Below, piece by piece: positions 34,501 through 46,499 of a stretch of 64,000 nt of DNA. How positions within the stretch are numbered: the stretch's first letter is position 1; every line of letters starts with the position of its first letter. The notes under the pieces are model-generated. The model ran no database searches, was not told the DNA's origin, and worked only from the letters and a program-made list of their open reading frames with translations. Source of the stretch: Metallyticus violacea (Eukaryota; Arthropoda; Insecta; Mantodea; Metallyticidae). Where the stretch lies: positions 168,964,501-169,028,500 of the forward strand of contig CM060833.1 in NCBI GenBank assembly GCA_030762175.1, read 5' to 3'. The position numbers and the translations under genes are program-made.

Positions 34501-36090
34501 TGGAAAGGATGACTAAAATTTTCATTTGCTGTTGTAATTAAGCAACAAAAATAACAGCAAATAGAATATTTTGATATGTACAGTTCTGTTAGAGAGAAAA
34601 TAATGTGTAATTTTTTTACAGTCATTCTCCTTTTCAATAAACTTCTCACATTATTGCACTAAAGTACTCTCGACAATAGAAATTTTTGGAATCTGCTGAT
34701 TAAATTAAGCATCAAATGGTTCAGCTCTCTTGGAGAAATTAGTGCTATTAGGAATAAATATATGGGGTGATTCAACTCATCGTGTGGTTTGAAAAGTTAT
34801 GCAATCCAGGCATTTTATAGATATGCAGGAAACACTGTCTCACTCTTTTGTATCTAGTTTGATGCATTGGACTATTGTAATCCCTTTGAGGACATGTTCT
34901 AATAATACAATGATGGTTGCATTGGACTTGTGCTATGAAGCAGCAGCAGTTCAAATCTGAACGCATGTGTATTTATTATTTAAAATAATTTTGCAAAGAG
35001 GAAAAAAATATGTAATACATTTTCTGTGAAACTTTTATTCCACAAATCTGAATTATGTTTTGTGAATTTCAATTTAACTAAAAAAACAGTTACTGTTTAT
35101 ACCTGTTTTACTGTATTAAACTTATTCTTTTTCATATGACTAATATAAATTTAATGTGAAATATAAACAACTGAACCTAGAATATTCTCAAAAACATATA
35201 GGAATGAATAAAAATCTACAAATGCAGAATTTGAATCCCTTTTAGTCACTATTGTACTGGCAGAATAGCACTTTATAGCCCAATTGACTATTAATTTTTT
35301 TTAGCTTTACCTTGAAATAAATTGAAAGATATTGTGAAGATCCTGTTTTGTTGCATCTTAAAAATAATTTGCGTATATGCTAGACTTCATTTAGCAATTA
35401 TACAATTTACACATAATTTTAGTATAAAAGTAAAAGGGTTGAAGAAAGTGATTAACAGAAGAAGAAAAAATATGATTAGCAATATGCAATGCAAGCTGCT
35501 GGTTCTGTTGCAGTGTGACTAACCTTACATTCAATAGCATGTGAATTTTAAAATATGACAGTGAGCCAGGAACATCTTATGCATCTTGTGTGACAGTATA
35601 ACAGGAAAGGCAAACCTTTTAGTAGTGCACAGAAAATCATTGTTTTATATGTATTTAATAATTTTGTCAGAAATATCCAATCTTCCATATATGATATTGT
35701 GAGTAACTTTAGAATTTACTGGTGTTGTCCGACAAAAGTATACAGTATGAGAAAAGAAAACTCTGTGACAAGTGAAGTTTCCATTCTGGGAAAGAAAAGG
35801 TTAAATATGAGAAGGGTCCTGTTTGGAATTTGTGAAAAATGCATGTAATCTGCATTGTGCTGCACATTTTATGCAAATATGAACTGCTGACATTGCAAAA
35901 TGTTTTAAGAGCTATAAACAGTGATCATTATTTTCTTGACTTGAAACAGTCTTCTTTATATAATCTTATCAAAGAAATAGACTTTGAATTTTTACGAAGA
36001 AATTTTGAAAATGTGATTGTTGTTGATAGGGGTGATATTGCCATAGACGTTGTTTGCATAAAATAGGAAAATTAAGTCAAAAAGGGCACA
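34500..36090. other. No recognised feature
   Basis: AT-rich DNA. A 75-codon frame at 35839-36066 lacks recognisable motifs; being in line with the transposase remnant that follows, it may be its eroded N-terminus, but I cannot support that. Confidence 0.35.
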
Positions 36091-36099
36091 TTCAATGAT

Positions 36100-36780
36100 T
36101 TCAGTCATTACAAACAATCCAACCAACGTATAAGACCAAAGATTTGATTTTGCTGTACAGATATGTGATAAAATGAACAGTAATGAAAATTCTTACAGAA
36201 TATGTTTTGTGATTAGGCTACATTCCATATATCTGGGCAACATTGGCATAGTGGACTAATACACAACTACATGCCTACATTGATCATGAACATCAAAAGG
36301 GAATGTGTGATATAGCCTCACACATGATGGAGTGGCAAGCTCATTTTTTCTGACATTGTATATAATTTCAACTATCCTGATATGCTGGAGTTGTATACAG
36401 TGTCACAAAATGGAGATGAGTCTTTTTTTCAACAAGACAGTGCACCTCCACACATATTTTTTTGTTTAGATTTTCTGGATATGGCAATTTCTCAATGCTG
36501 AACAGAAGAGGATGGATGAAAGGCATGGCTACCACAATTCCTAGACCTTATTCCCTTAACTACCTCCAGCAGAATGTGTGCAATGTTGGGTGTCAACAGT
36601 ATTGCATGCATGAAAATATCAGAAAAAATGCCCAATTTGTAACATATTGTGTGCTTAGTCGTTTTTGACAAGAATGAAAGTATTAATTACCAGTGTGTAG
36701 AGCATAAACTGGAAGTTGAATTGAATTGTGCGAAACACGTAAAAAAAACTATCAGCTCTTCTCTTATTCAACATATACCT
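36100..36780 (+). pseudogene. IS630/Tc3-like transposase remnant
   Basis: The + strand reads NSYRICF (before a decayed D-E-A-x-F-H) near 36190, YPDMLELYTVSQ near 36380, FFQQDSAPPH at about 36427-36456 (second catalytic acid block), and FLDMAISQC with the eroded R-W-I-G-R-x-G region. FLDLIPLTT follows in place of S-P-D-L-T-P-x-D-F. The motif order matches a transposase family common in insects. Frames are broken throughout. Confidence 0.65.
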
Positions 36781-36839
36781 ATTTAAAATGCTTAATGTTT
36801 ATAACTATACCTATAAAGGTTCAATGGATTCACTCTATG

Positions 36840-36910
36840 TAGATCTGGCTGTGGTGCCTTAATGGTAAAAAGGGGCACTAAATACTATTAAAAATACTTT
36901 ATGTAGATGC
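36840..36910 (+). repeat. Possible SINE-B end fragment
   Basis: The string gcactaaatactattaaaaa resembles the 3' end of the SINE-B copy near 63540 (gcattaaacactattaaaaaa). It is too short for certainty. Confidence 0.3.
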
Positions 36911-38039
36911 AGGTAAAATGTTGAAACTTCACTTTTTTTTATACTTGTACCAATAATGCTTTTGAATCCCATGATATTGCAGACTCATTGTAACTTCACT
37001 TTTTTAAATTCAAGAGAACCAGCAATTACTAATGAAGAAATGGATCACTCAGCTTCCCACAAAAAATTGTTTGGAAATAAGAGATTGAAGAACCTAAAAT
37101 CTCCACCTCCAGTAATCAATAATAATTACTAATATCTCTCCATAACCATTTAAGGGCTCCAACAATAGCAGCAAAGTAAAATTACATCATTGGCTGTTGC
37201 ATGATAATATGCATGAATGAGAAGCTTTGGGGAAGGCTTTATTATTGGAAAGAGTAACTCAGAAGAAAACAGTACCTCGTATGTTGTAGCCAAAAATTTG
37301 GGCATAAAGTAATTAGGCTTCTCCATATTGTTGCCACTTAAATGCTATAAAGACAATGAGTCCAAAAAAATTATGCATGGCTAATAATAACAAATAAATT
37401 TATGATTTCAGAAGAAGGAAAGCCTACTAAAAGAGGTCGTGGAAAATATTAATCCCAATAATTGGAAGTAAGCGGTTGACCACATAAAAAAAGGAAACAA
37501 AAAAAAAAAGACTGGGAAGATGAAGTTGCCATTGATGAGTCTGTCGAACAATTAACAGTTTCCTTAGGCTGTTGGAATAGTTCAATGGACAGCATCAAAG
37601 TAAATACAACATTTTTTTAAATAATTTTGTCACATTAAACCATTAGAGTTTAAGAGAACCCATATTCTCTTGTTATATATTCATTCATTTTTTAAAATAA
37701 AACAATAAATATTTTCAGTTTTCAAAATTAAAAGGATGTTCATTATCAGCCTTATTAGCAAACTCACAGTCATTTTTATGCTACCATTACAATATTATAA
37801 CTTTCTTGCCTTTTCCCTTGATGCAAACTGTCAGATTGGAAATTTGAGGGATGCAGAGTTGATTTAAATCAGTGATTTACAAATATTGTCCAGTCTATGG
37901 GCACATCCATTCATAGGGTAATGGACTAATACTAGTATGCCATGCAAATGCTAGATGATGGTTGTAAACAGAGAGTGCAGCAAAAGGACAGGTGTTTGAT
38001 TGTTGTCAAGTGGAGAAATGCATGGACATGATGGAAGGC

Positions 38040-38420
38040 AACTATCATGGACAAAGATGGTCTGCATGGGTTTTGTTCAAGGAAGGCATCAAAACTACAG
38101 AAATTCATGACATTTAACTGAGGTGTATGGTCAAGAAGCTCCTTCACAGAGGTCCATTTACAACTGGGTCAATGGGTTCGTCAGCAGCAGGGAATATGCA
38201 CACAAGAATGTGAGCACTATCATCTGTCAACATCGTGGTAACCTGGGAATATTGGGGTTGTATCTGAATGGATTATGGCTGATAGGAGGCGCTTAACCTC
38301 TGATGAACTGGAACGTCAGACAGGCCTCAGCAGAGACATACTGGAAAGGATTGCAGCCTGCCCAACCAGAGTAGCATCTTGCTGCGACCTTGTAATATGA
38401 TGACTGGACATGTGTCCAGT
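38040..38420 (+). pseudogene. mariner-like element, N-terminal helix-turn-helix remnant
   Basis: The + strand reads VYGQEAPSQRSIYNWVNGFVSS followed after a shift by EWIMADRRRLTSDELERQTGLSRDILERI. This matches the two helix-turn-helix halves of mariner DNA-binding domains (A-P-S-x-x-T-V-Y-x-W and V-x-x-D-R-R-x-T-x-x-E-I). The catalytic part is missing. It lies 170 bp before a different mariner copy in opposite orientation. Confidence 0.65.
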
Positions 38421-38589
38421 AATAAGAACTACCTAGGTTCAAATTGTTATGTTTGATTTATTTATTTATAGTTTTTGCAATTAAAATTATATAATTTATT
38501 TATGACAATAATATATATGTATGTGTGTATATACACACATTTTATATATATTTTTTAAATGATACAAGATATACTTGAATTTTAAGGCA

Positions 38590-39868
38590 TTTATGAGGGT
38601 GAGGTAAAAAGTTCTCAGCCTGACACCAGATCAAAAATGCACTTATTTTTGTATATAATCTCCTTTGAGATTAATGCACTTTGTCTAATATTTTCCGGTG
38701 AGTAATTCCATCTCAATGAAGTGTGATACTGGAAGGTGTACAAAATGCCCATCTACAGCTGCAATAACCTCTTCATTGGGTATAAAATGTTTTCCAGCCA
38801 AAATTTCTTTAGATGTGGAAATTGCTGGAAGTCGGAGGGTGCTGAATCTGGTAAATAGGGTGGATGTTCTAAAAATTTGTACTTCATATTCCTTAATTTT
38901 CCCATTTCCAAGGCGCCTTTGTGGACAGCTGCGTTTCCTGGTGAAAGATGATTTTTTTTTCTTTTGCAATTAAGACCTCTTCTAGCTTACTTTTTCATCC
39001 AGTTGGTCCAGAAGACTTTCGTAGTATTCACCAGTTATTGTTTTATCCTTTGCAAGTTGATCAGTAAAAAGAATCCCTTTTGCATCCCAGAAAACACTTG
39101 CCATAACCTTTCTCACAGATGGCATTTACATCCCCTTTTTGGTGCAGGGCCACCGGCTTCTGCCCACCGCTTTGAATGCCATTTCATATTTTGAGGGTCA
39201 TGGTGGACCCACATCTCATCCACAATAACAAATCAGCAAACATAATCTGTTGGATTCTTTTTAAAATAGTCCAAACATTGCTGTAAATTTTGTTTACACA
39301 TTTGTTTTCATTCAGCAAATTTGATAAACTCTTCCACAAAACTTTTCATCTTTAGTTCTTCATGTAAAATGTACTATATACATTCTTCTGATATGCCCAT
39401 AGCATCAGCTATTTCTTGCAAGTTTAATTGCTGATCATCCAATACCATATTGTACATTTTCCTGATGTTTTCCTCTGTTGCTGCAGTTTTAGGACATTCT
39501 TTACATAGATCTTCTTCAAGAGAAGTACAGTCGAATTTGAATTCTGCTGCTAACTTTTTTAACACTTGAAAATGAAGGAGCAGACAGCTTATAAATCTTT
39601 GCCAGCTTTGGGTGAATTTCTGTTGACAACAAACTGCTCAAAACAAAGAATTTTATGATGGCATGGTATGCCAGTTTTTCCATTTCAACAAAAAAAAAAA
39701 AATACAAGTTTATTTTCAACGGCCATGCAAAAAAAAACTATTTGATAGATCAAGTTGACAGTTGACAAATATTATTGTGAAATATGTAGCAACATACCCA
39801 GAAAAAAATTCATTGATATTAATGCCATCTCTGTACAGTGCTAAGAACTTTTCATCTTGCACTTGTAT
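38590..39868 (-). mobile_element. mariner element, near full length, minus strand
   Basis: Terminal inverted repeats are visible: gtgaggtaaaaagttctcagc at about 38598 and its diverged complement gctaagaacttttcatcttgcac near 39840. On the minus strand 39374-39565 reads ATEENIRKMYNMVLDDQQLNLQEIADAMGI, the second helix-turn-helix. The middle (38960-39300) gives decayed catalytic blocks. The end at 38685-38969 shows EILAGKHFIPNEEVIAAVDGHF, the C-terminus of mariner transposase. It is about 1.28 kb, the family's normal size, and inactivated by shifts, stops and homopolymer expansions (A/T runs near 38950 and 39689). Confidence 0.8.
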
Positions 39869-40589
39869 GCTTAAATACCAAAAATGGAAATTAAATCATC
39901 TTTGTTTTAAAAATAAATGCCACAATAATAAAAAGATAATATAAATTAACTAAATATTGAATGTGTAAGCCATCCACATCTACTATTGCTACCATTTTTT
40001 TGGTTATCAGTGTTACTAGTGTGTTCATTATTTAATTTATTGTCATTTAATTTTCATTTCATTATCTTTGACCAGATACTAAGTTCATCATTTTGCAATA
40101 TATGAAAATGAACATGATAATTATGTTAGAGGAAAAATATGGAAGACATTTTATAAAGAACCTTAAGTTGAAAACAACAGTCCTTTATTGCTTGTTCACT
40201 TTGTAGTAAAGTGTGTAATAACTTATTAGAATTCATACAGCTTGAACCATATAAATGCACTTGAGAGTATGAGGGATGATCTATACACTCCATGCCTGAC
40301 ACAATTCTTGTTACTCAAAATTTTATTGCATGGCACAAGAATACCCTAAATGCATACCATATTTATGCAAATTTAATGAACATCTTTTTTTATTTAAATG
40401 TGGTATTCAAAATATAGTGTGCATTAGATTCAGTGGTGTATTAGATTCAAGTACAAGTCCTTTCCGTATTTCCACGGTAACTTCATTCAAATTTATAGTT
40501 TATTACATCATAATCCATTGCTGCAATTTGTGGCTTCATTACATTTATTGTTGGCCTATTATTTCATTCAGTGTTTGAATTGTAGGTAG

Positions 40590-41060
40590 TCATGAAATGG
40601 AGGGCAAACAAAAAGATCTCTTGATGCTACTTTAAAGCCTTCTTCATGCTGAATAAAATGGTAACAGAAAGGCAGGAATAGAGTTCAATGTGGCTGAGAG
40701 GAATGTTACTAGTGATAACAACAGAAATTTGCATTATTTGCAACTAAAACTAGTAGTAAAAAATTCACTGTTCCTTGCAAAGGAAGACATCCTGACACTG
40801 AAAAAAAAGTTTTGGAATACATACGTGAAAGGAGGAAGAATGGGCAATCTGTGAATAGTGACACCACAAGAAATAAGATGTAACATTAGTCCACTTATAA
40901 ATGGTTCTGATGGTGTAATTAAGCGGATGAGCTTATCTCTAAGATGCTGTACAACAATATGAGTAAGTTTCAAATTTAGGGTGCGTGTTACGTTCAATGG
41001 CAAATTATATTCGCATAAGTATGGTATATGCTGTGTGAGTTTCGAGTTCACACATTGTTG
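40590..41060 (+). pseudogene. pogo/Tigger-like DNA-binding domain remnant
   Basis: The + strand gives NGNRKAGIEFNVAERNVT (psq-type helix-turn-helix, with stops before it), then LHYLQLKL with LAKEDILTLKKKFWNTYVKGGRMGNL, comparable to the CENP-B-type domain L-E-x-x-V-x-E-Y-V-x-x-R-R-x-G. The DDE domain was not recognised downstream. Similarity is moderate. Confidence 0.5.
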
Positions 41061-41690
41061 CATTACATCATAGCAGCTGTTGAAATGGTAAGAATTACTT
41101 ACTCAGTAGGAAAATGGAGCAGATTGAGCTAAAAACTATTGATTAAATTCTCTGCTCTGAAAATTCATCAAGATATATCAGCAACTTTGGCAGAATGGCT
41201 GTGCTTGATGTCAAAAGATAGTTTTATGAAATTAAATTTTATATTTAATAGTTTCATGAGTTTATTATCCTGTGAAGATGAGCATGTTTTGTGGTCTTTG
41301 GGAAATTGTTACAGAAGAAAACAAAGTGCAAATTAGAGTGACTGTCAAGGATATAATAGAGGAAACAGAATCTCATATCAAGTTTATTCTTTACTAAACT
41401 AAATGCTATTTCTTTAACTAAAGAATTAGAGATAAATAAACTGTAATGTGTGTACATACTTTGAACATTGGCGTCTAAACAAAATCACTGGAAAACCAAC
41501 ATTTGTAAGTAGCGTGCAAGATATTTTTGGTTGGGCAAACAGAAATTTATTGATAGATTTGTGACTGAACAAGCCATCGGTCCATCCATCACTAGTGCTG
41601 AAACCAAAATGCAAAGAAAGAAATGGAAATATAAGGTATCTTTACCCCCTAAGAAATGTAGAACGCCACCATCAACAGGCAAGATCATGC

Positions 41691-41692
41691 TG

Positions 41693-41734
<42 letters not shown>

Positions 41735-41757
41735 CAACTGCTGCTACCACCACTAGC
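41691..41757. repeat. (CTA)n trinucleotide microsatellite
   Basis: About 15 uninterrupted ACT/CTA units (41693-41734), with imperfect flanking units up to 41757. It produces poly-Leu and poly-Ser shadow frames that are not genes. Confidence 0.95.
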
Positions 41758-42589
41758 ATCATAATTCATATATAGACTCTGTCCTTAGCCCAGTAAGAGC
41801 ATATGAGAGTGTACAGGGTTATGCTGTCTGATTAATGACAGAGATATAGAGTGCAGAGAAAAGTGCAAACTGGAAAGGGTGCTGCTGTGTAATGTAACTT
41901 ATTCCATCTTAGCTAAATGACATTCTTTTGGACATGACACAAAATAGGAAGATGTTGATTCAGCATTATTTGAGGATTATTTATTTTTATTGGCTGATTG
42001 CATTAGCTGTTGTATTTGGAATTGGAGAATAATTTTTTTCATTTTAAATGGAAAATTAATAAGAGCAAGCATTTTTTTTTCATTTTTATAGCCACCTTTA
42101 ATTTCTGTGCTCATATTGGTTACTTTAACTTGTGAAACAATTACTGGTGTTTATAGTTTGTTATTACAATTTTAGGATTAATTGAGTTTTATTACTTTGG
42201 TTTTAAACTCAAATACATACATACATTCACTCTCACATGCATATTTTTCATAGTTCATGGAGGGTGGAATGATACTAGTTAAAGAAACATTTCCATGCCC
42301 AGCCAAGGTTTTCTAAACTCAGGGTTTAGAAGCCAGCTGGTGGCCACTAGATTGCAGAGGTAGTTATTAAAAATTTGAATAAAAGCTGTAAATTATAAAA
42401 TGGTATTTGTGTCTTTTGCATCATAATTAAACATGTTTAAGTCATTTATGCATACTTCTAATGTTCTGGGTCATAGAAATATGCCTTTTACTTATAAGCT
42501 GTAAGTTTGCTCAGTTCGTTGTTCCATATAATGATTTGGCTTTACAGTCTTATGTATCACATCTTCCAATGATAAATCATTTTTATTCG

Positions 42590-42795
42590 ATGAAACTCCG
42601 CCTAGTGGCAAGCCAAGTAGGGAGATGATGATGATGATGTGCTGAGAATGATCCTGGGAAACATTAAGCTGGGAGTTGCCTGATATTTGTCTTTGCAGGA
42701 TATGGGAAATCCCTGGAAAAACTACTACTCATACAACTTATCCCCAATCGAGATTTGAACTCAGGCTTGCAGGGCTATGGAGGAGACAGTATACC
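42590..42795 (-). mobile_element. tRNA-derived SINE-like element (family SINE-C), minus strand
   Basis: The minus strand near 42785-42735 has a tRNA-like head (ctgttggggtatactgtctcc) and a B box GAGTTCAAATC (complement near 42752). A (GAT)n run at 42635-42650 and tgggaaacattaagctgggag follow. It differs in sequence from SINE-A and SINE-B. Only one copy is visible here, so the call is tentative. Confidence 0.5.
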
Positions 42796-42929
42796 CCAAC
42801 AGCATGACTATAACATTTTATACATGTATTAGTGATAACGACCATATAAGGTATATTATGCTAGTTGGTGCTAATCCACATTTCTGTCATGGTAGAGTGG
42901 TGGCAAATCCAAGTCTTGACAATGCCACA

Positions 42930-43105
42930 AACACATGTCGGTCCAGGTTGTCTAGTGATAACTATACTTGACTCGTAAACTCAAGGTCATGGGTTCAATC
43001 TTGGCTGGAGTCATTGGTTTTTTTCGGGTGTAAAAATCCCAAGTATGACTTCCTTCAGAAGGGAAGTAAAGCCGTGAGTCATAATTTAAAGGAAAAAGGA
43101 AAGTA
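42930..43105 (+). mobile_element. SINE-A copy
   Basis: The head is gttgtctagtgataactatacttgactcg (A-box region), the B box is catgggttcaatc, then tttttcgggtgtaaaaatc, and ccttcagaagggaagtaaagccgtgagtc. It matches the 25385 copy block by block. The tail is lost after 43105. Confidence 0.75.
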
Positions 43106-44382
43106 TACATGATGGTCTTAAAGGAACTTGTAGTTAGTGAATTTTCGGCAGTCTGTATAATCCAGGTGGGAGGCTGTCAGATGATTGTGCCTATTTTAAT
43201 CATTTCTGATTTTCACTTGGTTTCTTTTAATAAGGTGATGATTTTTCTTTCATTGCTTGCAGTGGGATTCTTGTCTTTCTGCTCATAGGTTTCTGGTGGT
43301 GTTAAGGCTCTGATTTTTTTTTTCTATTGAAGAAAAGATTTTAAATTTTGGCAGTATTAGGTAAATATTGTTTAAAATCAATGTTTTCTTTTCTTTCTTT
43401 CTTTTTATTTAAGTTCAAATTACAACAGAGAAACCCATGTAATGCTGAAGGTAATACAATCAGAATAATAGTAGGCAACAAAACCCGATGTCAGAATTTT
43501 CTTTAATAAATATAATTGTTGCTGATTGGAATAAGTTAACCTGTTTCAGCTTTCAATTAGTACCTCTTACAGTGCATAAATTTAAATATGAGCTAAATAG
43601 AATGTATCTGTGGCATTTGCACATGTGTACACACCGTGATAGAAGGGAACTTAGTGTCATGCTTTTGGATGATACCATACTAGAAATGGAGCAAAATTTT
43701 CTATCATTTTTCGTTGCTGATGTGCCAAAAATAGAATTTCTGCCTTATTTTCTTCCCTCCATAACTTAAAGTCTTTTGATGTCATTTTTACTGAATCATT
43801 TGGTTTCACAAAATTAGGTTTGACATCACTGAACTTATTATTGGTGTCATAGCATTGATATTTAACAAAAGATATTGCTAGTTTGAACTAGTTTTAACAT
43901 TAAGGTTGTGCAAATACAAACTACTGAATATCTTCTGCAATTAGTGCTTTCAAAATTAGATTTGGCTCAACACGCTTAATATTATTGTTCGAGATTAATA
44001 TTTAAAAAGAATAAAAAAAAGTTATGAACTTATTTCAACAGTAAGGTTGTGGAAACATACTCTGCTGAGTACCTGCAATTATCGCATTCTGAATTACTAC
44101 TTACACTGAAGTTATTGCCCCAGAACATTGAACAGTGTTGCCATATGTTTCAAGATAAAGTATTTATTTTCTCAGAAACTGTTAATAGATATAAAGGTAA
44201 ATTTAGACTTTTGTTTCCATAAAGTTCTATTATCAGCTTTGTTTTTGGCACTGAGTTCTCTTCCACCCTGTATTTATGCTATTTATTTAATGAATTGTAC
44301 AATATAGTTGTATATTTGTTTCTTGTGCCACTACTATCTTAAAAACCCATTAAGATCATAATTATTAATTGTTATTGCAGAG

Positions 44383-44509
44383 ATGGCTGCGGACAGCGAT
44401 GGCGATCTAATTGAAACAGTGGTAACATGTAAAGGGGATCTCAAAGATCCCAAATTCCCTGAAAAGTTCAAGCTTATAGTTCAAGGACTCCGTGATTTGC
44501 TTTGTACAG
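44383..44509 (+). CDS. NCOA6: NCOA6 coding exon 1 (start exon)
   Basis: The acceptor gttattgcag ends at 44380 and the start ATG is at 44383 in good context (gcagagATGG). The exon encodes 42 residues (MAADSDGDLIETVV, then CKGDLKDPKFPEKFKLIVQGLRD split by nothing) and ends at the donor cag|gtaaga, phase 1. NCOA6 (also ASC-2, RAP250, PRIP) is a nuclear coactivator that bridges nuclear receptors to the histone H3K4 methyltransferase complexes MLL3/MLL4 (Trr in flies). This segment corresponds to the short acidic N-terminus and first strand of the conserved N-terminal domain. Non-coding exon(s) must lie upstream, because the exon begins two bases before the ATG. Confidence 0.9.
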
Positions 44510-46499
44510 GTAAGAATAATCACATGTAAATAACCACTTCAGACTGAAATTCTTGATTCATTGTTTTTGAAGCTCAGTGAAATATCTTCCTTTATACTAA
44601 ATTGAGTGGAATAGTGAGTAAGAAATTAAAAAAAATGTAATATAGAGCCACACACCCTGTAATTTAATCATAAAGAGAAGTTATCATCAAAATTGATAAA
44701 ACATTAAATTACTGATTTAGGATCATTATACTATTTTATAAACAGTATGTGCTTCATAGCAATATTGCAACCTGAATTGGGGTTTTGTACAGGAAAAGCA
44801 TCATTTAAACTCAAGCCCATTTTTTTTATGAAACTGTGGTAAGAGCACTAAATATTCCATTGGTTTTTCTCATAGATTATGTTTCTGCATTATTCTAAGG
44901 GTTTAGGCTGAGACATTAAATAATCATTATGATACATTCAGTTATCTTATTTCATAGCAGCTGTACTCAGAACTTTAACCATTATTTGATAAAATGGATT
45001 AATGGCAGTTTTTCTTATTTTTAATTAATTTTATTATTATGAAGAGCAGTGGCATATCTTGACTTTTCAGCTAAGGCATGCAATTTGAAAAATAATGATA
45101 CAGATTAACCGGATTATACATTATATTAATAATTTCAAAATGAATTGACACACAAAAGTTAATAAAATGCATTTTTAAAAAAGTAGTCATAAAAAGACTA
45201 AGAGAGTGACACATCAGTAAAAACAGTATAATGCATATTATTACAGTTTCAAGATAATTAAATTCAAACTAGAACACCATTTATTGTTTGAAGCAAAATT
45301 TCTCCTTTGTCTTTTTGCAGAATTTTTCTTTGGCCTATGAAAGAAGGCAGGATTGGCCTTTCCTGTCCATGTGTAGACACTTTTCTGCTGATATCATTTC
45401 TAATGCAGAGAGCTGTTCTTGTGAATTTCTCTGGAATGTTTTTATGCCTAACAGAATTTATTAACATCTTGTAGTGTGCTGTGGAGGCTATTTGAAACTA
45501 AAAGCTGGTGAACATCTTCTGAGCTCCTTCCCTTCAGATGTTCAGAATTGTATGGACTCCTTAGGGTAGGGTTCAATCTTACCAAAATCAAAAACATTTC
45601 TCTATAACTGTTTCTTACTGTTGCACTGGACACTTAGAGAAAATTGTGGGAATTTAGTACATTCCAGGAGCTTTAAAAATATCTTTGGCTTTGAAACAAA
45701 ATGTGATTAAGTGTCATATTTCATAATAAATTCTCTATTCATCCCCTAATGTTGACACACTGTCTTATTTTCTTCTGTTGTTCATATGACTTGTTTCCTA
45801 CCAAATTGTATCAAAAGCACTATTACGTTTTGATAGCAAAACCTGCTTCCTTTTAACAGTAAGTATAAACACTTAGCTTAAAAATGTTAAAACATTTAGT
45901 TGAAGGGTTAGATATAAATTTTATTGCCCTAATGGTATTTCAACAATGGATGTTGTTGGGATGAAAAAAAATATTCAGCAACCGTTCAAAGGAAAAGAAT
46001 AATTGCAGTCATTGAAATTTGCCATTTCTTCAATATGTAGCATGACAGTAATTTTTACTGGATGATGCGGCAAATACCTCTATCTTCAGGACCAATACAA
46101 TATTAGTGAATGCAGTTTTGAACTTTCATTCAGCAAGACTTTTCCTTGCCTTGCATTCAAGGAGGAAATGCTGCTGATGAATGATGATAGTGTTCAACAA
46201 AACATATTAACAGGAAGGAAGTGTGTATGATCCATTCCTTTGGAAACAGCTTGTGAAAAACAAAAACATATAAATACATCAATTCAATGGGAAAGCTATA
46301 TCTACAAAGAATGCTGTGCCCAATTACAGGTAATTAATAATTTAATCTATCAAATAAATTAATAATTTAGTGTGTAATATCTATTATCTTATTACTGAAG
46401 TTAAGTAAGGATTTCTTTGATGTACCTACCTGTTCACATTCATTCGTTACCTTGCTTCCATTAAGGCATAGGAGGAAATATAAGCAATGTCTGCCTTAT

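Larger units (their letters stand above)
17016..44380 (+). other. NCOA6: Putative first intron of NCOA6 (about 27 kb)
   Basis: If the donor at 17016 is joined to the acceptor ending at 44380, the intron is about 27.4 kb. I saw no other host-type exon on the + strand inside it. It is largely mobile-element debris (annotated separately) and unassigned AT-rich DNA. The stretches 17560-18170, 18260-20180, 21100-23160, 29230-30450, 31790-32760, 34490-36090, 36790-38040, 39870-40590, 41070-42580 and 43110-44380 hold nothing else I can name beyond short repeats. Confidence 0.4.

Noticed and set aside
35839..36066. 75-codon + strand frame as a small gene
   Set aside because: No recognisable motif, no splice or promoter context, and length within chance expectation for AT-rich DNA.
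38698..38973. 91-codon + strand frame
   Set aside because: Antisense shadow of the mariner transposase C-terminus.
40734..41063. 109-codon minus-strand frame
   Set aside because: Lies antisense to the pogo-like remnant, which has recognisable motif order on the + strand.
41485..41769. Minus-strand frame with a poly-Ser run and overlapping + strand poly-Leu frame
   Set aside because: Both are products of the (CTA)n microsatellite; no conserved sequence on either side.
43488..43769. 93-codon + strand frame
   Set aside because: A faint resemblance to a LINE C-terminal W-N-x-L motif was noticed but is too weak to support a call.
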